Source: Vicinamibacteria bacterium (GTDB lineage: Bacteria > Acidobacteriota > Vicinamibacteria > Fen-336 > JAGNNV01). From it: a DNA stretch of 29,865 nt. The notes under the pieces were generated by a model. The model saw nothing but the letters and a program-made list of their open reading frames with translations, was not told where the DNA came from and did not search any database. The stretch lies in NCBI GenBank assembly GCA_016650185.1, contig JAENWE010000137.1, positions 1 through 29,865 of the forward strand, read 5' to 3'. Of this stretch, positions 1 through 8,076 are shown in pieces (within the stretch, counting starts at the first letter, position 1; the number at the start of each line of letters is the position of its first letter). Position numbers and translations under genes: made by a program.

Positions 1-2
1 AC

Positions 3-440
3 GCCGTGCCCGCGCTGGTCTACGTTCCCGCGAGGTTTGAAGCAAGCGATCGCGACTGGCGGCTCACCGCCCTTCGTTACGGTATCGACACGAAGGTCTG
101 GGACCGTTCTCTCGTCAGCCGCCGGCTGGAGCAGATGGCCAGGAGCGATGATTGGGAGTTTCTCGATCTCACCCCCGCGCTCCGCTCCGCGACCGGCCTG
201 TTCCAGGGAGAACCCTATTTTCAGTTCGACGGACACTGGAATGCCCTGGGTCACGACACAGCGGCGCGAGCCCTGGTGGATTTTCTGGCCCGACGGTCGC
301 TCCTTCCCTGCGGCGGAAAGGCAGCCCTCGAAAAGGTGCGCCTCGGGCCGCCTCGGTCGTCTCGCCCACCCCAGCGAGATAGCGGACGACGTTCGCGGGC
401 TCCTCGATCACCGCCCCCCTTCTCCTTTGGGCTTGGGTGA
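3..440 (+). CDS. C-terminal part of an SGNH-hydrolase-like protein (truncated by window edge)
   Basis: The reading frame is open at the left edge, so the N-terminus is missing. About 100 residues look like the end of an SGNH/GDSL-type hydrolase or AlgX-like O-acetyl-transfer domain: a 'FLDLTP' strand, then 'FDGHWNALGH' followed by an alanine-rich helix ending near 'DFLARRSLLP'. The D-x-H pair in this block is the usual catalytic Asp/His of the fold. Such domains remove or add acyl groups on extracellular sugars or lipids; the substrate cannot be told. The last 45 or so residues are arginine-, proline- and serine-rich and do not resemble the family, so the frame may have shifted or recombined near base 300. 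This is plausible because the next 2 kb is full of broken genes. Family fit is moderate; function is inferred. Confidence 0.5.
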   Translation, partial: AVPALVYVPARFEASDRDWRLTALRYGIDTKVWDRSLVSRRLEQMARSDDWEFLDLTPALRSATGLFQGEPYFQFDGHWNALGHDTAARALVDFLARRSLLPCGGKAALEKVRLGPPRSSRPPQRDSGRRSRAPRSPPPFSFGLG

Positions 441-470
441 CCCGCGTCACTCCGGCGGTAGCAGGAACCA

Positions 471-497
471 AGAGAGCGGACCTATGCTCTCTTTATT
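471..497 (+). terminator. Possible rho-independent terminator
   Basis: A perfect 7-bp stem (471-477 with 486-492) encloses an 8-nt loop and runs straight into a short T-rich stretch (TTTATT). It lies 30 bases after the stop of the truncated hydrolase. The stem is only about half G+C and the T-run is short, so it would be a weak terminator. It sits in an unusually A+T-rich patch (about 480-620) with no convincing gene. Confidence 0.35.
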
Positions 498-669
498 CCC
501 CCAATCAGAGAGTGAGTTGGTACGGCAACTAAATCGTTACTGCCTTCATCCCCGAGGTCCGGCTTGTCCCAGACCAAGTCACTATTCAGTTCCCAAGGTC
601 TTATATATCAATGAGTTGTGCTAAACACCTCCCCGACGCGCCGAGTGGCCAGGGCTCTCCCGTGAACCT

Positions 670-1642
670 TTGGGTTTGAGACGTCGAGCGGTACGCCTGC
701 TGGCTTTTGGCGCCCTCCTGTTCTCCATGCCTTCGGGACCGCCTACGCGGGAACCCGGCCGGCTATTCCGAGTACATCGTGCCTTTCGACGAAGACATCT
801 TCGCCTACGTGACCGGCCCCGTGGCCACCGGAACGATCGGGGCCAACAACACCACGTTCACCCTGATTTCCGTGACCGCCTGGTCCGACAATGTGACGGT
901 GTACATCGATCATTGGGAGAACGGGTACGGATACGACGAGAACGACCCGGACGGTCCGGGAACGGATGAGAAGTTCTCCCTGAACTCCAGCCAGACCTTC
1001 AACTTCAACAGCCTCGCGGTGCCCCGACCCCGCACGGGCGCTGATGGCAACACCTACATCGGCGCGGCCGGCAACTGTAACGGGCAGGCCGTTCCGGTGG
1101 GAGCGACCGCTCTCATCCGCAGAACTCCCAACTACTGCTACGACGGCCGCGATCGCATTATCACCATCGGGGGCGCCACCACGGTGACCGCGGCGGTTAC
1201 TTCAACGCCCCGGGCCCCGGGAAGCTCGCCGCCATTGGCGAAGAGGTCTTCCCCCTGGCCCCTCAGTTGATCAGGTATCGCCTCCCCTTCGGAGAGAACG
1301 CCGCCAGCGCTGACTATCAGCGGATAATGGCCCTGGTTCAGGCCACGGAAGACAACACGATTCTTCAAATCGACTTCAACGGGGACGGCGTCTTTGACGC
1401 CTTCAACACCGAGAATGGCTACCGGACACCGAGAGTCAACCCGGTGGACGCAACCACGCTGACCCTGCAAAGAGGCGAAACCTACGTGCTGGACAGGGAT
1501 AGCCAGACGGTGGGGGGCACTTTGAACGCCGGGACGGTCATCCTGGGCAGCAAAACCCTCCAGGTGGAATACTTCTACGGCCAGGCCGGCTCCAACTACA
1601 ACACGCGTGCGGTGTCGGCTTTCCCGGACGGATTCTGGGGGA
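670..1642 (+). pseudogene. Frameshifted N-terminal part of a secreted protein of unrecognised family
   Basis: One protein can be followed through three frames. A signal peptide ('VRLLAFGALLFS') is in frame 1 from 670. A probable cleavage site 'TAYA' follows in frame 3 near 735-755, then the mature protein in frame 2 (beginning 'NPAGYSEYIVPF'), then frame 1 again from about 1190 ('GYFNAPGPGKLAAIGEEVF') to 1642. Each change is explained by one missing base: near 729-735, near 752, and near 1188 where 'GTGACCGCGGC' would need an extra C. The surviving part is rich in beta-type sequence and Asp/Asn, including 'DFNGDGVFDAF', which resembles an EF-hand-like calcium loop. It stops abruptly after 'FPDGFWG', where an unrelated sequence begins. 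I do not recognise the family. A surface-exposed role is inferred from the signal peptide and composition only. Confidence 0.6.
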
Positions 1643-1800
1643 AGGGCCAGACTGAGATGTCCATCGGCCGTTTGCCGGTCGCGACCTCGGCCGAACTCGC
1701 GGAGGTCATCCGCAAGATCAAGGTGCGTGAAGCCGCCCTGGAGGCGAACGAGCCCTGGGTCCGCAGCACCCTGCTGGTCGCGGACGACATCCAGAATAGC
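1643..1800 (+). pseudogene. Remnant of a gingipain-like (peptidase C25) protein
   Basis: Directly continuing the previous frame, about 50 residues read like the late part of a C25 catalytic domain: 'EMSIGRLPVATSAELAEVI', then a helix and 'PWVRSTLLVADD'. In C25 proteins the corresponding 'IGRLP...' and 'LLVADD' blocks follow the catalytic His/Cys region. Here the catalytic residues and everything before them are absent, as is everything after. The fragment is spliced in frame onto the previous pseudogene, so the chimeric frame runs 1267-1917. It cannot be an active peptidase. Family assignment rests on a short match and is moderate. Confidence 0.4.
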
Positions 1801-1914
1801 CGCCGCCTCGTCCTGAGTGCCTGTACTCGCGACAATCGCCCCGATGTGCGCCTCTTCGATCGCGGCGAGCGAATGCCGTCCGCCCACGACCACAGGGCCG
1901 CCCAGCGGCCGTGC

Positions 1915-2602
1915 TGAAACGAGCCAGTTCATTTCCACGGCCGCGAACAGGCAGGACACCACGCAGTACGTCGGTCGCCTCGACTGGTACCTGAATCCCA
2001 AGTGGCGCGTGATGGGTCGTCATACGTACGCCCGTTCGGAGACGACCGAGCCCGGAAGCCTTTTCTTCGGCGCCGCCGGCGGGCGCACCGCCTTCCAGAA
2101 CTTCCTGACCGGTAACCGCGATGGCCTCTGCGGCTCGACGTGCATCTACACGGAACCGACTATCGAAGTCGCTTCGCAGATGCGCTTCGCGCGCTATGAG
2201 TTCTACGTTCAGGATTCCTGGAAGGTTCGGTCGAACGTGAGCATCGACCTCGGCCTTCGCTACTCGCTGCAGCCGCCGGTGACGGACGAAAACGATGTGC
2301 TCACGAACTTCAGACCCGCCCTCTACGACCGGGCGCCGACAGACCACGGCGAAGTCCCGCTATCACGGCCTTCTCGTTGGCTTCCGTCATGACGCCGGGC
2401 GAAAGGCACCCGCCTTCAGTTCCGCGCCGACTTCATCAACGCCCTCAACAAGACGCAGTTCGATCCCGCGACCATCCAAAACTCCTGCGCGGTGGCGGTC
2501 ACCGCCACCGACTGCTCCACCTCAACCGGAAACTTCGGCAAGCTGACCGGCACACGGGCACCAAGAGAAATTCAGCTCGGCGTGAAGTTCTTCTGGAACT
2601 AG
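1915..2602 (+). pseudogene. Decayed TonB-dependent receptor (Oar-like), C-terminal pieces
   Basis: Frame 2 carries barrel segments typical of the large Oar/carboxypeptidase-regulatory-like TonB-dependent receptors abundant in Acidobacteriota. These include 'RLDWYLNPKWRVMGRHTYAR', 'AFQNFLTGNRDG' and 'YEFYVQDSWKVRSNVSIDLG', then 'DVLTNFRPALYD'. After about 2335 the sequence degenerates and meets a TGA at 2390-2392. From 2402 the same frame resumes as a genuine barrel end ('FRADFINALNKTQFDP' ... 'IQLGVKFFWN') closing with an aromatic-rich terminus and TAG at 2600-2602. Plug, signal and most barrel strands are missing, and a further deletion is likely near 2075 where 'GSLFFG' meets 'AFQNFL'. A full receptor is around 1000 residues; only about 205 remain. 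Confidence 0.7.
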
Positions 2603-2921
2603 TGTCCCGTAACAGAGATACGGTGCATAAGTCGGCGCCGAGGAGGCCGCGAGATGCGCACCGCGACTGCCCCGTCGTCGATCGCGCCGTACAACGTCTC
2701 GATACTGTCCCGAAGCACGAAGCCTGGCCACAGAGCGGCTTGTCGTACCCGAGCGCGTGCGAACGCGAAGCCTCCCCTGGGGACGCAGGCCAGTGGCGCG
2801 GTATCGGACGTCGCAGCAGATTCCCTCCTGAAGAGTCCTGGCTAGCAGTCCGTGCCAGCTGACGCCCGCTCTGCGCCCCTACTGGACGGTCGGAACGCCC
2901 TCAGGACAGAATAGGGCCCAT
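2603..2921 (+). other. 319-base stretch without a convincing gene
   Basis: It lies between the receptor remnant and the acid phosphatase gene. Short frames exist on both strands (for example 2654-2845 on plus) but none has a good start signal, hydrophobic segment or recognisable motif. On the minus strand a frame reading 'LWPGFVLRDSIETLYGAI' looks somewhat protein-like and could be a remnant, but I cannot name a family. No transposase end or inverted repeat was found. Confidence 0.4.
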
Positions 2922-3746
2922 ATGAACCGGTCAAACCTCAGCCTCGCCCTCGTCTCCGCAGCCCTGTTTGCCGGAGCCTGCGCCACCAACCCGCGACCCG
3001 GCGCCCCCCAACCTCCACCGGCGGCGCCGATAGCCGCTCCGCAGCCACCCCCAGCCTCCACGCCGGCCACTCCGCCTTCGGCGCCCGCGCCGCCGGGTCG
3101 GCCCACCGCACAACTGGGTGACGGGGTTCGATGGCTGCGGAGCGCGGCCGAGTATCGGGCCATCGCGATTTCAACATATCGCGCGGCCGACGACGCGGTC
3201 ACGAACGCCGCGAAGGGAAGATCCCGAGACACCTGGGCCGTCGTTCTCGACGCCGACGAAACCGTTCTCGACAACTCGGTTTTTCAGCGTGACCTCGCCC
3301 AAGGCGACGCTCCCTTCAGCGAGGAGTTGTGGGCCACCTTCGCGCGAACGCGTTCCTCCGTTTCCGTTCCCGGCGCGCGGGACTTCCTGGATCACGTAAG
3401 AGAACTGGGCGGCCGCATCGCCATCGTCACCAACCGCTGGTCCAACCTGTGCGAAGACACGAAGGAGAATTTTCGGATCCAGAATCTGCCCTGGGACGCC
3501 ATGCTGTGCCGGGTGGACACCGGCGACAAGAATCCTCGCTTCGAGGCGGTGGCGACCGGCGCCGCGTTCGGCGATGGCGAGACGAGAGCAGTCGTAGCCT
3601 TCGTGGGCGACAACATTCAGGACTTCCCCGCCCTGAAACAATCTCTGCGGGACGAGCCCGACTCAGCCTTCGAGGCCTTCGGCCGCCGATTCTTCGTCCT
3701 TCCAAATCCGATGTACGGCTCCTGGCAGCAAGTGCCCGCGCGCTAG
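2922..3746 (+). CDS. 5'-nucleotidase/acid phosphatase lipoprotein, e(P4) family
   Basis: This is a 274-residue HAD-superfamily acid phosphatase like Haemophilus lipoprotein e(P4), which dephosphorylates nucleotides outside the cytoplasm and serves NAD salvage in that organism. The N-terminus is a signal peptide ending 'LFAGAC' (Cys20), an imperfect lipobox because Ala rather than Leu is at -3. A proline/alanine-rich spacer of about 40 residues follows. The catalytic HAD motif is 'VVLDADETVLDNS' (nucleophile Asp110, acid/base Asp112, Thr114). Motif II lies in 'RIAIVTNR', and the acidic motif is 'FVGDNIQDF'. It probably sits on the periplasmic face of an envelope membrane. The ATG at 2922 has no strong ribosome-binding site. 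The gene is monocistronic and convergent with the MS-ICL2 gene. Family assignment is firm; the physiological substrate is not known. Confidence 0.9.
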   Translation: MNRSNLSLALVSAALFAGACATNPRPGAPQPPPAAPIAAPQPPPASTPATPPSAPAPPGRPTAQLGDGVRWLRSAAEYRAIAISTYRAADDAVTNAAKGRSRDTWAVVLDADETVLDNSVFQRDLAQGDAPFSEELWATFARTRSSVSVPGARDFLDHVRELGGRIAIVTNRWSNLCEDTKENFRIQNLPWDAMLCRVDTGDKNPRFEAVATGAAFGDGETRAVVAFVGDNIQDFPALKQSLRDEPDSAFEAFGRRFFVLPNPMYGSWQQVPAR

Positions 3747-3824
3747 CCCGGACTATTCATGACGAACAAGCGCAGCGTTGAGGGTCAAACGGATAGCCCA
3801 TCCGTGAACTCCTCCTGCCGAGAC

Positions 3825-6800
3825 TCACGGAAAACGCTGCTGGATCAGGTCGTTCAGCCGGCCTCGGTCGACGGCGAGGAGCGTCTTGATCCCTCCTGCG
3901 CTCACGTCCGCCACGATGACCTGGCCCACCTCATCGTGCACGTCGGTGAAGAGGCCGTGGGTCTTCATCTTCTGGGCCTGATAGCGGTTGTCCTCCGTCG
4001 GGCTGACGTAGTGAACCGACGACGCCTTGTAGCGGTGGATCAAGAACAGGTGCACCAGGGTCATGAGCCGCTTCTGGCGCAGGTCCGTGTCGAAAGTGTT
4101 CTGATCGCGGACCGAGAGCATCTTCCGCCCTCGCCGATCCACAATGAAGGCGAAGATCACATTCGCCACCTTCGTCGCGTCGGCCGAGGCGCCGGACACG
4201 ATGCTCAACTCCAGAAGCTCCGAGCCCGCGGTGTGCGGCCGCAGTTTCGCTCTCACCGCGGTCGCGAGGCCATGATGCTTGCTCCAGGCCGTGAGCCACT
4301 CGTCGAGCAGTTTGATCGGCACCTCCGTTTGCACCAGGTGCTGATGCTGAGTGGACCCCTTGCCCATGGCCTTGGTGGCTGCGGTCCCGCCCGACGACGC
4401 CATCAACGCCGCGTCGGCGCGCGGACCTCCGACCAGCGTCTGCGGAGTGCGATAGAGCGACTCCACCAGCCGGAACTTCCGCTGCAGCCGGGCCAGGCAC
4501 AGCATCCCGTCCTGCCGAAGCGCGGTGGCGAACTCCTCGGCGGCCACTCCGTCGATCTGATGGCCGCCGTAGGTGATGAAGTTGAAGACGAAGCCAAGCT
4601 TGCCGAGCTCGGCCGGGAAATGCTTCATCTCGTCATCGCTCATGCCGGTGGTGTCCCAGCTGAACGACGGCGACAGGTTGTAGGCCAGCATCTTCTTCGG
4701 GAAGCGGGCGTGGATGGCTTCGGCGAACCGTTTCGCGTCCTTGAGGTCCGCGGTCTTGGTCTCCATCCAAAGGATGTCGGCGAAAGGGGCCACGGCCAAG
4801 GATTTCGCGATGGCGTACTCGATGCCGCCCTGGATCTGGTAGAAGCCCTCGGGCGTTTTGGCGATCTCGCAGTCCCAGGCGATGTGGATGCCCATCGACC
4901 GCGCCTTGACCCTGGCCGCGTGGAAAGAAGTCTGGTTGGCGAAACCCAGCCATTCTTCGGTACTCATGTCCGTGGAATCCCCCTCTTCCGTGCGCAGACG
5001 AATGACATCAGCCACCGCCTGCGGATAGCTCTTGAGGTCCGCCGCGGCCTGCCAGGCCTCCAGGTAGATGGTCTGGATCTTGTCAACCTGCGCCTCGAGA
5101 GCGCCTCCCTGAGGCTGGCGAAAGGCCTCGAGGTTTTCCTCGATCTCCTTCATCACGCCCGCCTGAGCGAGCCAGGCGTTCGCCTCCTCGTATTCGGCCG
5201 CGGAAACGCTGAAGAGGAAATGCCCCTTCACATCCTCGATGCCCAGTTCGTGGAGTCTCTTGAGGATGGCGAGGTACCCGATCTTGTAGGTCGGCAGCTC
5301 GACGTTGGTGGCCCCGAGGATGAAGGGATGATCACGCTCGTCGCCTCGGCCTTCCAGGAACGTGGCTGACTCAGCGTCCGTGCGGGCCACGATGATGCCG
5401 GGGACCTTCATGACGTCGAGCTGGAAGCGCGCGGCGTTGAGGCGCTTGATCTGCTCGTCCGCCGGCACCAGCACCTTGCCGCCCTGATGGCCGCACTTCT
5501 TCGCCCCCGGTCTCTGGTCTTCGATGTGGTAGCCAGGGACCCCCACTTCCACGAACCTCCGGATAAGGTTGCGCACATGCGCGTCGCCGCCATGGCCGGT
5601 ATCCGCATCGGCGATGATGAAGGGTTGAAAGTCGATCTCCACGTAGGCCGCCCGCTGGACGTCGCTCATGCGGGACATCGCGAAACGCTGATTGCGGTCC
5701 GCGGTGAGCAGGGCGCGCACAATGGGCGCCGCTTCATCGGGCACCTGGCTCAAAGGGTAGCTGGCGAGATCGGGCCCCGGATCTTCGGTCACCGAGCCCT
5801 TGGCGGAGGTCGCCCATCCGCCAAGGTAAATCCCCTCGATGCCCGCGCGCTTCATGGCCACGGCCTGGCCGGGTGAATACGGGCCGAAGGTGGTAACCGG
5901 CTTGCGCTGAGCGAACAGCTCGGACAGCCGGGAATGGAAACCCTCCGCCGCGCTTCGAGCCACCGTGTAGTCGACCTGAATCCGACCACGTTGTTCCACC
6001 ACCTGGCGCGCGGAGTACAGGCGGGTGATCCCCTCGAACCGAGGACTCGCCATCCATTGCCCGGTCTCACGAATTTCCTTGTCGAACGAGGTATTGCTCA
6101 TGGGTCGCTGCCTTCTCCAATCCTTAGGGTCAGACCTTGGGTACGTCTCGAAATCCAGATTCTCGGTAATGCGCTCGCCGTCTTCCTCGAAAGCGTCCAT
6201 GTACTTCCGGATGCGGACACGCGCCATCGCCAGGTCATGATTGTCGAGGTTCACATTGAGCAGATCGACGTACCACGGCGGCTTCATCGCGGCGAGGACG
6301 TAGGTCCGCACTATCTCTCGGGCGATGGGTAGAGTCGTGGTCTTGGAGTCGTCGTGGACGTCCCGGTCGCGCGCGGACAGAAGTTTCGCGTACTCCTCCT
6401 CCAGCAAACGCTCGAAAAGCTGGGGCGTGAAGGTGTCGCCCTGGGCCACACCGACGGCAGAGTCGGCTTCGGTGAGCAGCGCCTTCTTGCGCAACCACTC
6501 CCACAGGATGCTCAGCCGGATCTCTCCGGTGGCCATGTCCTCCATCAGATAGAGAACGTTGTCGTCGCCGAAGAAGTCCGCGGGCTTCAAGGCCGCGGCC
6601 TGCATGCCCTGCCCGAAAGCGTTTCCGTACTGCAGGGCCACGCTGAGCAGATCGCGGGCGCCGCGCACGCTGAGAGGCGCGGGTTCGAGCAAGACGAGAT
6701 CCTCTGCGTCTTTCGAGGAGTAGGTGAGCCGGGGGAACGGGCGCCCCCGCTGGTTGTCCTCCCCGACCCTCTCCCACACCGGCCGCACAATGTGAACCAT

Positions 6801-8036
6801 TTTCCAGTGCGCCACCCACTTCCCGGAGGCCCCCTCGCGCTGCTCCCGCTCCGCGCCTGCCACCGCCTTCCTCATCCCGCGGGCGACGCCCTCCTTCGAC
6901 CCGACCGGAATGTTCGGCTCCATGCCGCCCTGCCACAGCGCATGCCGGCCGTCCTGATCGGGCGTGTTGACCGCGCGGCGAACGCGATCTTCGTAGTTGC
7001 GCATGTAGCCGTAGGTCATGCCGATGGCATCGATGTTGGGATTGATGAACTCACGATCCCAGGCCAGGGCATCCGAGACGCTGTTGATGTAGTCCCACCG
7101 GCCGGTATTGAAGCCGACGAAGTGCCTTCCGAGCGCGGCGCGGATTTCCATCAACTGGAAACTCGCCTCCAATTGCTCGATGAGCACGTAGACCTTGATC
7201 GCGCCCTCCGGCATGGACAGATGCCGCTCCAACTCCCTGAGGATGCGGTCCCACAGCGCCGCCTCTTCGGCGGTCTGGATTTTGGGCAGATACAAAACGA
7301 TTGAGGAGCCGGAGCGTTTCAGGGCCTGGTGGTTGTTGACGACGTAGAGGGCGACATCGACGATCGACGCCGACAGCCCGACTCCGTCCGCCATCCGGAT
7401 GTGCCGGTCATCAAGGTGGAGCCCGCGCGCCCGGAAGATCTTCGTGGTGAAGGCGAGCTGGCGGCGCCAGTCTTCGATGATGGCCCGGCCGAAGAAGGGG
7501 CGCGCCCACGCGTTCATCTCAGCCGCGACCGCCTCGGCCACCCCGAGAAAGACAGGATCCTGAGCGATCGCCAGTTTGAGGTTGCGCTGGTTATCGAGCG
7601 ACATGGTGGAGATCTGCCCCAGCGCATCCTCGCCGTCAAACATCCAGCCATCGGCGCCGGAGAGAAGGGCGTAGGCGATGTTGCGAATGCTCTTCGAAAC
7701 CGGCTGAGCGGGCCGAGTAGCCGGCCCGGTCCCCTGAATCCACTGTCGTCGAAGATCGGCCGGAATCTCACTCCCCGCGAACCTGCCGTCGCGAGCGTCC
7801 TGGACGCGGATGTCCGTGCCCGCAATGGTCGCATCAGGATCCAGGAAGGTGAGACGCAACCCATTCTCGGCCCGGTCGGCTCGGCGGTCGATCCGCGCGC
7901 GCATCAGAGAGCGGCGAGCCTCGTTGATGGGCGCAAGCGCCGCCATGGCGTCTTTGGCCTCGGGAGTGAGCACGTCGCCATAGATGCGATCGAGGTCACC
8001 TCGGATCTGGATGCCGGAAAGGCCTTCGGACCTCAC
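3825..8036 (-). CDS. Malate synthase-isocitrate lyase (ICL2-type) fusion, glyoxylate bypass in one chain
   Basis: One uninterrupted frame encodes both glyoxylate-bypass enzymes. Residue numbers below count from the upstream TTG at 8126. Residues about 31-625 are malate synthase A-like and keep the catalytic Arg234 ('RARGLHL'), Glu317 ('LIEQLEA'), Asp345 ('GRWDYI') and Asp530 ('LMEDMATGEI'). A linker of about 50 residues follows. From Met676 the sequence is isocitrate lyase, with 'PRFEGITRLYSA', 'IADADTGHGG' and the signature 'KKCGH' (Cys878). Residues about 1255-1433 match the extra C-terminal domain of mycobacterial ICL2 ('STQHQHLVQTEVP', 'RDQNTF', 'LRQKRLMTL'). Isocitrate would be split to succinate and glyoxylate, and glyoxylate condensed with acetyl-CoA to malate. 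I chose GTG at 8036 because it overlaps a leader-ORF stop; GTG 8039 and TTG 8126 are alternatives, and no strong site precedes them in frame. Domain calls are firm; channelling is inference. Confidence 0.93.
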   Translation of the reverse strand: MRSEGLSGIQIRGDLDRIYGDVLTPEAKDAMAALAPINEARRSLMRARIDRRADRAENGLRLTFLDPDATIAGTDIRVQDARDGRFAGSEIPADLRRQWIQGTGPATRPAQPVSKSIRNIAYALLSGADGWMFDGEDALGQISTMSLDNQRNLKLAIAQDPVFLGVAEAVAAEMNAWARPFFGRAIIEDWRRQLAFTTKIFRARGLHLDDRHIRMADGVGLSASIVDVALYVVNNHQALKRSGSSIVLYLPKIQTAEEAALWDRILRELERHLSMPEGAIKVYVLIEQLEASFQLMEIRAALGRHFVGFNTGRWDYINSVSDALAWDREFINPNIDAIGMTYGYMRNYEDRVRRAVNTPDQDGRHALWQGGMEPNIPVGSKEGVARGMRKAVAGAEREQREGASGKWVAHWKMVHIVRPVWERVGEDNQRGRPFPRLTYSSKDAEDLVLLEPAPLSVRGARDLLSVALQYGNAFGQGMQAAALKPADFFGDDNVLYLMEDMATGEIRLSILWEWLRKKALLTEADSAVGVAQGDTFTPQLFERLLEEEYAKLLSARDRDVHDDSKTTTLPIAREIVRTYVLAAMKPPWYVDLLNVNLDNHDLAMARVRIRKYMDAFEEDGERITENLDFETYPRSDPKDWRRQRPMSNTSFDKEIRETGQWMASPRFEGITRLYSARQVVEQRGRIQVDYTVARSAAEGFHSRLSELFAQRKPVTTFGPYSPGQAVAMKRAGIEGIYLGGWATSAKGSVTEDPGPDLASYPLSQVPDEAAPIVRALLTADRNQRFAMSRMSDVQRAAYVEIDFQPFIIADADTGHGGDAHVRNLIRRFVEVGVPGYHIEDQRPGAKKCGHQGGKVLVPADEQIKRLNAARFQLDVMKVPGIIVARTDAESATFLEGRGDERDHPFILGATNVELPTYKIGYLAILKRLHELGIEDVKGHFLFSVSAAEYEEANAWLAQAGVMKEIEENLEAFRQPQGGALEAQVDKIQTIYLEAWQAAADLKSYPQAVADVIRLRTEEGDSTDMSTEEWLGFANQTSFHAARVKARSMGIHIAWDCEIAKTPEGFYQIQGGIEYAIAKSLAVAPFADILWMETKTADLKDAKRFAEAIHARFPKKMLAYNLSPSFSWDTTGMSDDEMKHFPAELGKLGFVFNFITYGGHQIDGVAAEEFATALRQDGMLCLARLQRKFRLVESLYRTPQTLVGGPRADAALMASSGGTAATKAMGKGSTQHQHLVQTEVPIKLLDEWLTAWSKHHGLATAVRAKLRPHTAGSELLELSIVSGASADATKVANVIFAFIVDRRGRKMLSVRDQNTFDTDLRQKRLMTLVHLFLIHRYKASSVHYVSPTEDNRYQAQKMKTHGLFTDVHDEVGQVIVADVSAGGIKTLLAVDRGRLNDLIQQRFP
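6099..6118 (-). promoter_or_regulatory. Internal Shine-Dalgarno and ATG at the MS/ICL2 junction
   Basis: Inside the fusion gene, the minus strand reads GGAGAAGG (6118-6111), nine bases of spacer, then ATG (6101-6099) in frame. This ATG is Met676, just before the first residues of the isocitrate lyase homology. A product from here would be 758 residues, close to the 766 of Mycobacterium tuberculosis ICL2. The site is as good as any ribosome-binding site in the window. It may be a relic of two separate genes or may still produce free ICL2. Confidence 0.5.
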
Positions 8037-8076
8037 CACCGAGTTGTTCTGCGTGGCATCGCGTCGTACCTTCCTT
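8033..8076 (-). promoter_or_regulatory. Leader mini-ORF overlapping the start of the MS-ICL2 gene
   Basis: On the minus strand AAGGAAGG (8076-8069) stands nine bases before an ATG at 8059. That ATG opens a nine-codon frame, MPRRTTRW plus stop, whose TGA (8035-8033) overlaps the in-frame GTG of the fusion gene as GTGA. This is the usual geometry of translational coupling. It may mean the fusion is translated by re-initiation after the leader. Alternatively a one-base error or mutation separates this ATG from the real coding frame. A TAATAA-like hexamer lies about 15-20 bases upstream of the AAGGAAGG but no matching -35 was seen. Confidence 0.4.

Noticed and set aside
1138..2001. 287-codon minus-strand frame across the pseudogene region
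   Set aside because: It crosses the junctions of three recognisable plus-strand remnants, so it cannot be an old gene, and its sequence has no recognisable domain.
2603..2921. Insertion-sequence end suspected from the sequence just after the TonB-receptor remnant
   Set aside because: No terminal inverted repeat, target duplication or transposase motif could be found in the gap.
3789..3805. 6-bp hairpin between the e(P4) gene and the MS-ICL2 gene as a terminator
   Set aside because: The stem is short and neither strand has a following T-run.
3759..5369. 536-codon open frame on the plus strand opposite the isocitrate lyase half
   Set aside because: It is antisense to a firmly identified enzyme and arises from high GC content and codon bias. 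Its translation is rich in Arg, His, Val and Leu with no motif or start signal.
6354..7304. 316-codon plus-strand frame opposite malate synthase
   Set aside because: Mirror of a real coding frame; low-quality composition and no ribosome-binding site.
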